This document shows, one piece after another, positions 16,734 to 25,686 of a stretch of 64,000 nucleotides of DNA. The notes under the pieces were generated by a model. The model did no database searches. It was not told the DNA's origin and saw nothing but the letters and a program-made list of their open reading frames with translations. Position 1 is the first letter of the stretch, and the number at the start of each line of letters is the position of its first letter. Source of the stretch: Marivibrio halodurans. Lineage in GTDB: Bacteria; Pseudomonadota; Alphaproteobacteria; UBA8366; Aestuariispiraceae. The stretch spans positions 372,001 through 436,000 of the forward strand of contig NZ_JAGMWN010000003.1 of NCBI RefSeq assembly GCF_017963645.1, written 5' to 3'. Both the position numbers and the translations under genes were made by a program.

Positions 16734-17213
16734 TCAGAGATAATCCAACGGCAGTTCCGTCGTGTTCTTGATCTCCTCCATCGCGAAGGAGGAGGAAACA
16801 TCCGTCATATCGACGGACGCGATCAGGCGTTTATAGAACCGATCGAAGGCCGGGATATCCGGCACGACCACCTTCAACATGTAATCGATCTCACCCGACA
16901 TGCGATAGAACTCCACCACCTCCGGGAAGGTGCGCACCGCGGCCGCGAAACGGTCGAGCCATTCCGCGTTATGCTGTGCCGTGCGCACGGCGACGAAGAC
17001 GGTGGTTCCCAACCCGATACGGTCCGGTGCCAGCAACGCGACGCGCCCCCGGATCACCCCCGCCTCCTCCAACGCGCGCACCCGGCGCCAACACGGCGTG
17101 GTGGAAAGCCCCACCCGTGCCGCCAGATCCGTCATCGACAAAGAGGCATCGCCCTGAAGCGCCGCCAAAATCCGCCGGTCGATCGCGTCAAGTTTTCTTG
17201 CATCTGAACTCAT
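16734..17213 (-). CDS. Lrp/AsnC family transcriptional regulator
   Basis: 159 residues. N-terminal winged helix-turn-helix (about 8-60: [20 protein letters not shown], then [20 protein letters not shown]) and a C-terminal RAM/AsnC ligand domain ([20 protein letters not shown]). These proteins form octamers and usually respond to an amino acid. It is the first gene of a likely two-gene unit with mtnA (25-base gap), suggesting control of methionine or sulfur recycling, though the effector is unknown. The AT-rich gap upstream holds TCTCTC-AAACG-GAGAGA (17268-17284), which could be its own operator. Confidence 0.9.
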   Translation of the reverse strand: MSSDARKLDAIDRRILAALQGDASLSMTDLAARVGLSTTPCWRRVRALEEAGVIRGRVALLAPDRIGLGTTVFVAVRTAQHNAEWLDRFAAAVRTFPEVVEFYRMSGEIDYMLKVVVPDIPAFDRFYKRLIASVDMTDVSSSFAMEEIKNTTELPLDYL

Positions 17214-17356
17214 TCAGATAAAATTTACCAATAAACAGACAATGTGAAGAATTTTTTTTCTGGGAACTCTCTCAAACGGAGAGAACTTCGAAAACATATT
17301 GCCGCCAGGAAGCCATAGAGTCCCCCATGATTTCCCCGATCCGAAAGGAGCGCGCC

Positions 17357-17659
17357 ATGCCCCGCCCCGCCGTTTCCCACCTAACCGCACCGTTCACCGA
17401 TCATCCGGCCAGCGTGGGGGAGAGCTATGGCGCGCATATGCTCCACGCGCTGTCCTTCGCCGGCAGCCTGGCGGTGGCGGCGGGCGCATGCCTGGTGCAT
17501 GCCTTCCTGCCCTTCCTGTGTGTCAAATCGGGCAGCCGGCGCATCACGGCGCTGCACGACCGGATGGTGACGAACCGGGTTCGGACGCCGGCGGCTAGGC
17601 CGTCTCGTCCGCCGTCCCATTCCGGGAAAGATGCAACCAATCGGGCGGCGCGGGCGTAA
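17357..17659 (+). CDS. DUF6356 family protein
   Basis: 100 residues. The core HPASVGESYGAHMLHALSFA, followed by a hydrophobic stretch and ACLVHAFLPFL, matches the short DUF6356 proteins of alphaproteobacteria, whose role is unknown. The central 25 residues are hydrophobic enough for one membrane segment. AAGGAG six bases before ATG 17357 sets the start. The last 65 bases overlap the 3' end of the convergent ygfZ; the overlapping tail (from RTPAARPS) is low-complexity and Pro/Arg/Ser-rich, so it may be a late extension after loss of an earlier stop. Confidence 0.75.
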   Translation: MPRPAVSHLTAPFTDHPASVGESYGAHMLHALSFAGSLAVAAGACLVHAFLPFLCVKSGSRRITALHDRMVTNRVRTPAARPSRPPSHSGKDATNRAARA

Positions 17660-18551
17660 GGGGGACGCCGTCCGCCTCAAGCGGCTTGCCGCTCTCCTCG
17701 GCGGAGGCGACGGCCTTCAACCGCAACAGCGCGAGACCCCATTCCCCGACGGCGCTGTGGAGGGTTCCGGCCTCCTTCCCACCCAACGTGACGATGGACC
17801 CGGTGGCGGGCATCGACGCGCCGTTTTCCATGACGCGCACGGGCATCAGGCGCTTCTTGACCAAGCCGCGATATTTCGTCCGGGCCGTCAGTTCCTGGCC
17901 CATGTAGCAGCCTTTCCTCCAATCGATTCCGCCCAGCTCGTCGAAGCCGTTCTCCAGCAGGATCGCCTTGTCCACCTCGATATCCCGGCTGCCGTCCGGC
18001 AGGCCGAGCGGCAGGCGGATCGCGTCCCAATCGGCCAGATTGCCGGGGGCGAAACCGGCTTCCTCCAGAAACGCGCGTCCAGCCTCCGCCGGGGCAATCA
18101 CCACCGCGCCGGCGCGCGCATCGCGCGGATCGACGAAGGCGACACCGCCCGGCACCGCCCGGGCCGCGCCCCCCGTTTCAGGCAGGCCCAGGGCGGCCGC
18201 CGCCCCCTTCCCCGCCACCAGGAAGACCGCGAGGTCGCGGGCGATATCCAGCTTCACGGTCGAGCGCAACACATAGCGGCGCAGCGTCATGCCCAAATCC
18301 ATCAACCGATCCCCCGCCTCGCAGAGGATCAGGAAGCGCGAGGCCCCGTCCGGCGCGCCCGGATCGTCCAGCAGGAAGAAGTCATGCCGGTATTTGCCCT
18401 GCGGCGTCAGCAGGGCCGACCAGATCGCCCGCTCGCCCGACGCCCGCGCCACGTCGTTGGAGATCAGGCCCTGAAGGAATTCGACACGGTCCGCGCCCGC
18501 GACGGTCATCAAACCGCGGTCGGCGCGCTCGACATAGAAACGCTCGCTCAT
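17595..18551 (-). CDS. ygfZ: YgfZ/GcvT-type folate-binding protein
   Basis: 318 residues. YgfZ (CAF17 in mitochondria) is a tetrahydrofolate-binding protein needed for maturation of certain Fe-S enzymes such as MiaB. The family signature KGCYMGQELTART, with the conserved Cys215, lies at residues 213-225. The N-terminus (VAGADRVEFLQGLISNDV) is the usual folate-binding fold start. Length is typical. The 3' end overlaps the convergent DUF6356 gene by 65 bases, and the 5' end faces the glycosyltransferase operon across a 215-base gap. Confidence 0.92.
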   Translation of the reverse strand: MSERFYVERADRGLMTVAGADRVEFLQGLISNDVARASGERAIWSALLTPQGKYRHDFFLLDDPGAPDGASRFLILCEAGDRLMDLGMTLRRYVLRSTVKLDIARDLAVFLVAGKGAAAALGLPETGGAARAVPGGVAFVDPRDARAGAVVIAPAEAGRAFLEEAGFAPGNLADWDAIRLPLGLPDGSRDIEVDKAILLENGFDELGGIDWRKGCYMGQELTARTKYRGLVKKRLMPVRVMENGASMPATGSIVTLGGKEAGTLHSAVGEWGLALLRLKAVASAEESGKPLEADGVPLTPAPPDWLHLSRNGTADETA

Positions 18552-18766
18552 CTTCCGCCCTTCCGGTCAACTTCGCCCCGCTGTCATGCCGGGTGCGTTG
18601 GGACTCGCCATGTCGAATGTGGCGCGGCCATCGGCGGGGTACAAGACGGCGGTTCCCGTACCGAACGGTTGCCCGACGGTTGGCAGGAACGGTTCGCGAC
18701 GGTATAGGGCGTGGGATTCATCCCTTAATGCCTTGCCGACGCCAGCAACCGAGGCCGCTTCGGACC

Positions 18767-19753
18767 ATGCGCCTGCTCTTCATCACCTCCAATCGAATCG
18801 GCGACGCGGTGCTGTCCACCGGCTTGCTCGCGCATCTGATCGCGGAGGCCCGGGACCAGGGCGGGATGCCGGAAGTCACGGTCGCGGCCGGCCCGGCCTC
18901 CACGCCACTTTTCGCCGGGGTGCCGGGCCTCGCGGGCGTCATCCCCATGCACAAGCGCAAGGGGGGGCTGCATTGGTTCCGGCTTCTGGCGCGGGTCGGC
19001 TGGCAGCGCTGGGATGTGGTCGTGGATCTGCGCCGCTCCGCGCTGGCCTATTGCCTGCGCGCCGACCGACGCCTGATCGTGCCGAAGTCGAACAGACCGC
19101 TGCATCGCGTGCACCTTCTCGCCCGCATGATCGGGCGGGAGGCGGCCCCGCCCGCCCCTACCCTCTGGCCGACCGACGCCGCGCGCGCCGAGGCCGCGCG
19201 GCTGGCGCCGGAGGGACCGCCGATCCTCGCCCTCGCGCCCACGGCGAATTGGCGCGGCAAGATCTGGCCGGCGGAGCGGTTCGCGGCCCTGGCCGGCCGG
19301 CTGTGCGCAACGGATGGGCCGCTCCCCGGCGCGCGCGTCGCCGTCCTCGGCGGGCCGGGGGAAGACGCGCAGGCCGCGCCCGTGCTCGACGCCATACCGC
19401 CGGAGCGCCGCATCGATCTGGTCGGGCGGATCGACCTGCTGACGGCCGCCGCGCTGCTGGAGCGGGCGCGCTTGTTCGTCGGCAATGATTCAGGCCTGAT
19501 GCATATCGCGGCGGCGATGGGCACGCCAACGCTGGGGTTGTTCGGGCCGTCCAAGACCGAACTCTACGCCCCCTGGGGACCGCATGCCGCCTATGTCCGC
19601 ACGCCGGAAAGCTTCGGGGACCTGACCGGCGGCCCGGATTACGACCACCGCACGACGGGCAGCCTGATGGGCGGTCTGACGCTGGAAACGGTGGAGGATG
19701 CCGCGCGCGATTTGCTGACCCGCACTGCGCGCGAGGAAGGGAGCCCGCGATGA
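18767..19753 (+). CDS. Glycosyltransferase family 9 (heptosyltransferase-like)
   Basis: 328 residues. GT9 enzymes transfer ADP-heptose to the LPS inner core on the cytoplasmic face of the membrane. The start MRLLFITSNRIGDAVLSTGL is the family's usual first strand and glycine loop. The C-terminal ADP-sugar site is seen in FVGNDSGLMHIAAAMGTPTLGLFGPSKTELYAPWG (within residues 240-275). ATG 18767 fits the family; the open frame extends upstream without similarity. It is the first gene of a coupled set: its stop overlaps the next start as ATGA (19750). The exact acceptor is unknown, and GT9 members also act on other glycans. Confidence 0.88.
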   Translation: MRLLFITSNRIGDAVLSTGLLAHLIAEARDQGGMPEVTVAAGPASTPLFAGVPGLAGVIPMHKRKGGLHWFRLLARVGWQRWDVVVDLRRSALAYCLRADRRLIVPKSNRPLHRVHLLARMIGREAAPPAPTLWPTDAARAEAARLAPEGPPILALAPTANWRGKIWPAERFAALAGRLCATDGPLPGARVAVLGGPGEDAQAAPVLDAIPPERRIDLVGRIDLLTAAALLERARLFVGNDSGLMHIAAAMGTPTLGLFGPSKTELYAPWGPHAAYVRTPESFGDLTGGPDYDHRTTGSLMGGLTLETVEDAARDLLTRTAREEGSPR

Positions 19754-20514
19754 CCGCCACCGGACCAGCCAAGCTCTCCGCCCTCGTCGTCGCGCATAAC
19801 GAGGAGGCACAGCTCGCCCAATGCCTCGACACGCTGACATTCGCGGATGAACTTGTCGTCGTGCTGGACAAATGCACCGACGGGTCCAAGGCGATCGCGG
19901 AGAGCCGCGCCGACCGGATCGTCGAGGGCAGTTGGGATATCGAAGGCGCGCGCCGCAACGCCGGACGCGAGGCTTGCGCCCATGACTGGATCCTGGAACT
20001 CGACGCGGACGAACGGGTGACGCCCGACCTGGCGGAGGAAATCCGCGCCGCTCTTTCGCAGCATGACGACGGCTATTTCCTCATCCCCTTCGACAATTAT
20101 GTCGGCGACCGGCTGGTCCGGCATGGCTGGGGCGCGGCCTGGGGCGTCTCGGCGGCGGCGCGGCTATCGCGCAAGGACAGCAAGCGCTGGGGCATGGAAC
20201 GGGTGCATCCGGGCCTGGAACTGACCGGGCCGGAACGACGGTTGCAGCACCGCATCCTGCATTACGTGGACCGCGACATCTCCGACATGATCCGGCGGCT
20301 CGACCGCTACACCACGGCGAAGGCCCGCGACTTGCGTGATAATCCGGATGGCGTGGGCTTTGCCCGCAATGTACGGCGTATCTTCTCGCGGTTTTACAAA
20401 TGTTACGTCGGCCGGAAAGGGTATAAGGAAGGGAAGTACGGGTTCCTGATCGCGCTCTTCGCCGGTCTCTATCCCATCCTGTCCTATCTCAAGGCGACGC
20501 TGGAGGACGAGTGA
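19750..20514 (+). CDS. Glycosyltransferase family 2 (WaaE/KdtX-like)
   Basis: 254 residues. The GT-A fold start LSALVVAHNEEAQLAQCLDT and the metal-binding LELDADERV place it among short GT2 enzymes that add glucose or a similar sugar to the LPS core (WaaE/LgtF/KdtX group). The C-terminal IRRLDRYTTAKARDL and the basic, aromatic tail are also typical of that group and suggest membrane association. Start and stop overlap both neighbours (ATGA at 19750, GTGA at 20511), so it is translated as part of one unit. The sugar donor cannot be read from sequence. Confidence 0.87.
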   Translation: MTATGPAKLSALVVAHNEEAQLAQCLDTLTFADELVVVLDKCTDGSKAIAESRADRIVEGSWDIEGARRNAGREACAHDWILELDADERVTPDLAEEIRAALSQHDDGYFLIPFDNYVGDRLVRHGWGAAWGVSAAARLSRKDSKRWGMERVHPGLELTGPERRLQHRILHYVDRDISDMIRRLDRYTTAKARDLRDNPDGVGFARNVRRIFSRFYKCYVGRKGYKEGKYGFLIALFAGLYPILSYLKATLEDE

Positions 20515-21587
20515 CGCGGATCCTGCAAGCGATGGCGGGTGCGCCTGTCGGCGGGGCGGAGGCCTTCTTCACCCGCCTCGTGCCGGCGCTCGCCCGCGCG
20601 GGCCAGCAGCAACTCGCCGTCATCCGCACCCATGCCCCGCGCGAGCATCTGCTGCGCGACGCGGGGGTGGAGACGGTCGCCCTGCCCTTCCGGGGCCGCC
20701 CGGACTTCATCAGCCCCTGGCTCTTCAAGCGCGCGGCGCGGCGCTACCGGCCGGATATCGTGCTGACCTGGATGAATCGGGCGACCCGCGCCGCGCCCGC
20801 CGGTCCCTGGACCTTCGCGGCGCGCCTCGGCGGCTATTACGATCTGAAGCATTATCGGCGGTGCGATCATCTGATCGGCAATACGGAGGATATACGCCGC
20901 TATCTGATCGACAAGGGCTGGCCCAAGGACCGCGTCTGGTACCTGCCGAATTTCGTCGATGCCCAGGCGATGCCGCCCGTCAACAAGGCCGATCTCGACA
21001 CGCCGGACGAGGCGCCCCTGCTGCTGTGCCTCGGGCGCCTGCATCGCAACAAGGGATTCGACGTGGCGCTCGCCGCGCTTGCCCAATTGCCGGGCGCCTA
21101 TCTCTGGATCGCCGGGATCGGGCCGGAGGAAGCGCGCCTCAAGGCCCTGGCCGGCGAACTCGGCGTCGCCGGCAGGGTACGGTTCCTCGGCTGGCGCGCC
21201 GACGTGCCCGCCCTCTTCGCCAGCGCGGATATCTTCCTCTGCTCCTCGCGGCACGAGCCGCTCGGCAACATGGTGATCGAGGCCTGGGCCCACGGCGTGC
21301 CGGTCGTCGCCGCCGCGTCCCAGGGGCCGCGCCAATTGATCGTGGACGGCCGGACCGGCCTTCTGGCGGCGAACGAGGATGCGGACGCGCTCGCCCGGGC
21401 GGCGGGACGGGTCATCGCGGACCCGGCGCTCGGCGTCGATTTGGCCAGCCAGGGGCGGGAAGTCTTCCAATCCCGCTATGACGAGGCGACGGTCGTCGCC
21501 GCTTATCAGGACTTCTTCGAACGGGTAAGGCCCGGCAGCCCCGAGGCACCCGCGCGCGCGGCATCGGATATGGGCGGCGCCGGCTGA
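20511..21587 (+). CDS. Glycosyltransferase family 4 (GT-B)
   Basis: 358 residues, starting with GTG inside GTGA shared with the previous gene's stop. It has the GT-B layout: N-terminal acceptor domain beginning ILQAMAGAPVGGAEAFF, and a C-terminal nucleotide-sugar domain with LCLGRLHRNKGFDVALAALA and the Glu-rich CSSRHEPLGNMVIEAWAHG, whose EPxGxxxxEA pattern is the family hallmark. It probably extends the core or O-chain started by the two transferases before it. The stop overlaps the asnB start by one base (TGATG). Donor and linkage are unknown. Confidence 0.9.
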   Translation: MTRILQAMAGAPVGGAEAFFTRLVPALARAGQQQLAVIRTHAPREHLLRDAGVETVALPFRGRPDFISPWLFKRAARRYRPDIVLTWMNRATRAAPAGPWTFAARLGGYYDLKHYRRCDHLIGNTEDIRRYLIDKGWPKDRVWYLPNFVDAQAMPPVNKADLDTPDEAPLLLCLGRLHRNKGFDVALAALAQLPGAYLWIAGIGPEEARLKALAGELGVAGRVRFLGWRADVPALFASADIFLCSSRHEPLGNMVIEAWAHGVPVVAAASQGPRQLIVDGRTGLLAANEDADALARAAGRVIADPALGVDLASQGREVFQSRYDEATVVAAYQDFFERVRPGSPEAPARAASDMGGAG

Positions 21588-23365
21588 TGTGTGGAATCGC
21601 CGGCATCATGACGCGCGACGGCAGCGCGCCGGACGGACACGCGCTCGATGCGTTGCTGACGGCGCTTGCCCATCGCGGCCCGGATGGGGAGGGACGCTAC
21701 CTCTCCGGCGGCGTGGCGCTGCTCCAGACGCGTCTCGCCATCATCGATCTGGCGACGGGCGACCAACCGCTTTACGAGCCCGGCGGCGCCGCCCTCGTCG
21801 CCAATGGCGAGATCTATAACTATGTCGAACTTCGCGACGAGATGGGGGACCAGGCCCCCTTCAAGACGCAGTCCGATTGCGAGGTACCGCTGCATCTCTA
21901 TCGTCGCGATGGGTTGGATTTCGCCGAGCGCCTGCGCGGCATGTATGCCATCGCGATTCACGACCCGTCCGCGGACGGGCGGTTGGTGTTGAGCCGCGAT
22001 CCCTTCGGGATCAAGCCGCTCTATTATGTGCAGACCGATAGCCATTTCGCCTTCGCGAGCGAGCCCGGCGCCCTGATCGCCGCCGGGCTCGTATCCGGGG
22101 GGCCGCGCATCGACGACGATGCGCGCCATGTCATGCTGCAACTGAAGTTCGGTTGCGGCGAGACGACGCCGATCCAGGGAATCCGCCGCGTGCTGCCGGG
22201 CGAGACCATCGTCGTCCAACGCGGTCGCGTGATCGAACGCCGCCTGCGCCATGCCCTGCCCCCCGGCGGGCCGGAGACGATCGACGAGGACGCGGCGATC
22301 GACCGCCTGGACCGCGCGCTGACCGACAGCGTTTCGATGCATCAGCGCTCCGACGTGCCCTATGGCCTGTTTCTTTCCGGTGGCGTCGACTCCAGCGCGA
22401 TTCTGGCGACGATGGCGGCGCTCAACGAGCGGCCGGTCGTCGCCTATACGGCCGGCTTCGCCGGCGGGCATGTCCATGACGAGCGCGATCACGCCCGCAT
22501 GCTGGCCCGCCATGTGGGCGCGGAGCATCATGAGATCGAGTTCTGCGAGGAGGATTTCTGGCAGTCCCTGCCCCGTATAGCCGAGGCGATGGACGACCCG
22601 GCGGCGGACTATGCGATCCTGCCGACCTACAAGCTGGCCGAACGCGCGGCCCAGGACCTCAAGGTCGTGCTCTGCGGCGAGGGTGGGGATGAGCTATTCG
22701 CCGGCTATGGCCGCTATCGCGCGCTCCGCCGGCCGTGGTGGCTGGGCGGGCGCGGCATCCGGCACCGGGGGTTGTTCGACGGCCTCGGCATATTGCGCGA
22801 GGAGGGGCGCCCCTGGCGCGACGCGATCGCCGGGCAGGAGGCGCTCGGCGCGGGCGAGGGCCGCAACCGCCTGCAAACGGCGCAGGCGATCGATTGCGCC
22901 GACTGGCTATCGAACGATCTGCTGACCAAGCTCGACCGTTGCCTGATGGCGCATGGGCTGGAGGGGCGCACGCCCTTCCTCGATCCGGAGGTGGCGGCCG
23001 CCGCCTTCCGCCTGCCCGATCGCCTGAAGATCCGGGGATCGCGCGGCAAATGGTTGCTGCGCAAGTGGCTTGAGCGCCGGCTGCCGGAGGCCCGCCCCTT
23101 CGCGCGCAAACGCGGCTTCAAGGTACCGGTCGGCCCATGGATCGCGCGGGAAGGCAGACGCCTGGGCCCGCTGGTGGCGCGCCAGGCCTCCGTCGCGGCG
23201 GTGGCCAAGCCGGAGGCGGTCGCCGGCCTGTTCGAGAAGGCCGACGGCCGGCGCGAGGGGCAAGCGGCCTGGACACTGCTCTTCTATGCCTTGTGGCATG
23301 CGGCGGTGATCGAACGGCGGCCGACGACCGGCCGCGATGTCTTCGCCATGCTGGAGGAAGGGTAG
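21587..23365 (+). CDS. asnB: Asparagine synthase (glutamine-hydrolysing) family protein
   Basis: 592 residues. Cys2 after Met removal (MCGIAGIM) is the glutaminase nucleophile, with HRGPDGEG and LVANGEIYNY completing the class II amidotransferase domain; the synthetase domain has the PP-loop FLSGGVDSSAIL (about 261-272). It can amidate a carboxylate using glutamine and ATP. Coupling to three glycosyltransferases (one-base overlap) raises the possibility that the acceptor is a uronic acid in a surface glycan rather than free aspartate; AsnB relatives in O-antigen clusters do this. Sequence alone does not decide between the two. Confidence 0.88.
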   Translation: MCGIAGIMTRDGSAPDGHALDALLTALAHRGPDGEGRYLSGGVALLQTRLAIIDLATGDQPLYEPGGAALVANGEIYNYVELRDEMGDQAPFKTQSDCEVPLHLYRRDGLDFAERLRGMYAIAIHDPSADGRLVLSRDPFGIKPLYYVQTDSHFAFASEPGALIAAGLVSGGPRIDDDARHVMLQLKFGCGETTPIQGIRRVLPGETIVVQRGRVIERRLRHALPPGGPETIDEDAAIDRLDRALTDSVSMHQRSDVPYGLFLSGGVDSSAILATMAALNERPVVAYTAGFAGGHVHDERDHARMLARHVGAEHHEIEFCEEDFWQSLPRIAEAMDDPAADYAILPTYKLAERAAQDLKVVLCGEGGDELFAGYGRYRALRRPWWLGGRGIRHRGLFDGLGILREEGRPWRDAIAGQEALGAGEGRNRLQTAQAIDCADWLSNDLLTKLDRCLMAHGLEGRTPFLDPEVAAAAFRLPDRLKIRGSRGKWLLRKWLERRLPEARPFARKRGFKVPVGPWIAREGRRLGPLVARQASVAAVAKPEAVAGLFEKADGRREGQAAWTLLFYALWHAAVIERRPTTGRDVFAMLEEG

Positions 23366-23371
23366 AGAACA

Positions 23372-24409
23372 TTGACCGGGAGCTTGACCATCCGCCGGCC
23401 CGACGACTGGCACCTGCATGTGCGCGACGGGGCGATCCTGGATGCGGTCGTACCGCACACGGCGCGACAATTCGCGCGCGCCATCATCATGCCGAATCTC
23501 GTGCCGCCCGCGACGACGACGGAACTGATCACCGCCTATCGCGACCGAATCGTCGCGGCCATCCCGGCAGGCGCGGATTTCACCCCTCTGATGACCGCCT
23601 ATCTCACGGACAAGACGGATCCGGACGATCTGGCGGCGGGACATGAGGCAGGCGTCATCACGGCGGCCAAGCTCTACCCCGCCGGCGCCACGACAAATTC
23701 CGACAGCGGTGTCACCGATATCGCGGCGATCATGCCCGTGCTGCGGCGCATGGCGGAAATCGGCATGCCGCTTCTCGTCCATGGCGAGGTGACCGACGCG
23801 GAGATCGATATCTTCGACCGCGAGGCCGTCTTCATCGAACGCACGCTGAAGCCGCTGATGGACCGCCTGCCGGATCTCAAAATCGTGCTGGAGCATATCA
23901 CCACGGCGGAGGCGGCGGAGACCGTGCGCCAAGGCGGCGAGACGCTGGCCGCGACGATCACGCCACATCACCTGATGATCAACCGCACGGACATTTTCCG
24001 GGGCGGTATCCGACCGCATCTCTATTGCCTGCCGATCGCCAAGCGGGAGATACATAGGCTGGCGATCCGTGCGCTCGCGACCTCGGGCCACCCGCGCGTG
24101 TTCCTCGGCACCGACAGCGCGCCCCACCCGATCGGCGCGAAGGAGAGCTCCTGCGGCTGCGCCGGCATCTTCAGCGCCCCGACGGCGGTCGAACTCTATG
24201 CCCAGGTCTTCGAGGAGGACAATGCGCTCGACCGGCTCGAATCCTTCGCCAGCCTGAACGGTCCGGCCTTCTACGGTCTGCCGGTCAACCAGGCCACGGT
24301 CACGCTGTACCGAGAGGAAACCGTGGTCCCCGATGAAATCTCGATCGACGAGGCCACGCGCATTCGCCCGTTCCGGTCGGGCGAAACCCTGGCCTGGCGC
24401 TTGCGCTGA
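23372..24409 (+). CDS. pyrC: Dihydroorotase (class II)
   Basis: 345 residues. Cyclises carbamoyl-aspartate to dihydroorotate in pyrimidine synthesis. It is the compact PyrC type: zinc ligands in [10 protein letters not shown] (His14, His16), the carbamylated Lys100 in [14 protein letters not shown], further metal histidines in LVHGEV and EHITT, and the catalytic Asp in GTDSAPH. The start appears to be TTG at 23372, six bases after the asnB stop, with GGAGGAAGGG just upstream; no ATG in frame gives a complete N-terminus. It is probably co-transcribed with the glycan genes, an unusual partner for a pyrimidine gene. Confidence 0.93.
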   Translation: MTGSLTIRRPDDWHLHVRDGAILDAVVPHTARQFARAIIMPNLVPPATTTELITAYRDRIVAAIPAGADFTPLMTAYLTDKTDPDDLAAGHEAGVITAAKLYPAGATTNSDSGVTDIAAIMPVLRRMAEIGMPLLVHGEVTDAEIDIFDREAVFIERTLKPLMDRLPDLKIVLEHITTAEAAETVRQGGETLAATITPHHLMINRTDIFRGGIRPHLYCLPIAKREIHRLAIRALATSGHPRVFLGTDSAPHPIGAKESSCGCAGIFSAPTAVELYAQVFEEDNALDRLESFASLNGPAFYGLPVNQATVTLYREETVVPDEISIDEATRIRPFRSGETLAWRLR

Positions 24410-24428
24410 TCCGCGCCGATCCGACCGT

Positions 24429-24959
24429 TCAGAGACTGCGCAGCAGATCGCGGGCGAAGCGTTCGCGATTGGAATCGGGGGGCCCCACGAGCAGGAACTG
24501 ATAAAGCAGCGCGACGGCCCTGCCCTTCAGCGCCGCATCCAGCACGAAACCGAGCTTGCCGAGCTCTTCCTCCAACACGGTCACCGCCTCGGCAAGCAGA
24601 ACCGGATCCGGCATGGCGTCGGGGACGATTTCATCCTCCATGAGGCCGGCCCGCGGCCTCGCCGGCGACGACGCGCCTCCCATCGACGCTACCGGGCGCA
24701 CATCCTCGGCCGGCGGGGGATCAGCCACTCCATCCTCCGCGAAGACAGGATGGCGGCCGCTCGCCAGCCAATCGACGCGAACGCCCGCACGCTCGCACAA
24801 CGCGACGATCGGCATCAGGGGCGGTTTCGTCTCCCCTTTCAAATAGCGATAGATCATATCCTCCGACACACCCATGGCGTCGGCGGCTGCCTTCTTCGAC
24901 CCGATCAGCGCGCACACCTGCCGCAACCGGTCGCCAAGCCCAGCGGAATCCAAATCCAT
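24429..24959 (-). CDS. XRE-type regulator with phage-repressor-like HTH
   Basis: 176 residues. The N-terminal helix-turn-helix (about 5-65) includes LIGSKKAAADAMGVSEDMIY and RYLKGETKPPLMPIVALCER, followed by VRVDWLASG, a pattern typical of lambda-repressor-like regulators. The linker is Pro/Ala-rich, and the C-terminal 70 residues are helical without an S24 LexA-type protease motif. ATG 24959 has GGGAGGA about ten bases upstream and is preferred to an in-frame start at 25043. It is divergent from a second XRE gene, with a 24-bp dyad in the gap, so cross- or autoregulation is likely. Target genes are unknown. Confidence 0.8.
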   Translation of the reverse strand: MDLDSAGLGDRLRQVCALIGSKKAAADAMGVSEDMIYRYLKGETKPPLMPIVALCERAGVRVDWLASGRHPVFAEDGVADPPPAEDVRPVASMGGASSPARPRAGLMEDEIVPDAMPDPVLLAEAVTVLEEELGKLGFVLDAALKGRAVALLYQFLLVGPPDSNRERFARDLLRSL

Positions 24960-25045
24960 CAACGATAATCCTCCCCCGACACTTCTCACTATTATGACAC
25001 AAGCCATCCGCGCGAATAAGACTATATCGAAACATCTATGCATTG

Positions 25046-25069
25046 ATTATACGCAAATATGCGGATAAT
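25046..25069. promoter_or_regulatory. 24-bp dyad, candidate operator between two XRE genes
   Basis: ATTAT-A-CGCA-AATA-TGCG-G-ATAAT is symmetric at nine of the ten arm pairs. A related partial copy, GCATATCTGCGG, lies at 25096-25107. The gap is AT-rich and divergent, so this could control either or both regulators. Confidence 0.5.
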
Positions 25070-25242
25070 CTCCACCAACCAACAGGGGGTGTTTTGCATA
25101 TCTGCGGGTGGTCGCCGCTCCATATGCGTGCATGAGATTTTCATGCCGCGACCATCGAAGGCGAGACGCTCCTCCCGCTTTTTCGCATCGCGACGGGTCT
25201 TTACGGATTCTCGGATGCGGGCCACAAGAAGGAGTTGCATCA

Positions 25243-25608
25243 ATGGCGAATGGCAAGCATCCCGTCGACGTGGCGGTCGGGGGACGAGTACGCGAGTTGC
25301 GCATCCGGGCCGGCATGTCCCAGACCAAGCTGGGCGAGGCGCTCGGGGTGAGCTTTCAGCAAATTCAGAAATATGAGAACGGGGCCAACCGCATGGGCGC
25401 ATCGCGCCTCGTCCAGATCGCGACCGCCTTGAACGTGCCGCTGGCGCACCTCTTCGTCGGCGTCTCCCCCCAGGGCGAGGAGCCGGAGACGGCACCGCTG
25501 GACAAGGAAGCCTCCAAGGTGGCCCGCGATTGGGCCGCGATCCCCGACCAGAATATGCGCGACACGCTGCGCAAGGTCGTGAAGAGCATGGCCCGCGCGG
25601 AGGCATGA
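25243..25608 (+). CDS. Helix-turn-helix XRE regulator (SinR-like)
   Basis: 121 residues. One XRE domain (about 9-65): VGGRVRELRIRAGMSQTKLG, then VSFQQIQKYENGANRMGASRL, a form very common in alphaproteobacteria. The tail is acidic then basic (VARDWAAIPDQNMRDTLRKVV). AAGAAGGAG eight bases before ATG 25243 fixes the start; the upstream in-frame ATG at 25108 adds 45 residues unlike any regulator. Known relatives control growth-phase or motility genes, but the regulon here is unknown. It is divergent from the repressor-like gene at 24429-24959. Confidence 0.87.
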   Translation: MANGKHPVDVAVGGRVRELRIRAGMSQTKLGEALGVSFQQIQKYENGANRMGASRLVQIATALNVPLAHLFVGVSPQGEEPETAPLDKEASKVARDWAAIPDQNMRDTLRKVVKSMARAEA

Positions 25609-25686
25609 CCCGCGCCCCGACGCCTGCGGCATGAAGATAGCGGCGGCGCACCGCGCCCGGTTCCGGGGATATGATATCGTCGGACC

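Noticed and set aside
25046-25069. Dyad considered as a terminator
   Set aside because: AT-rich arms, no T-run, and located between two divergent starts rather than after a gene.
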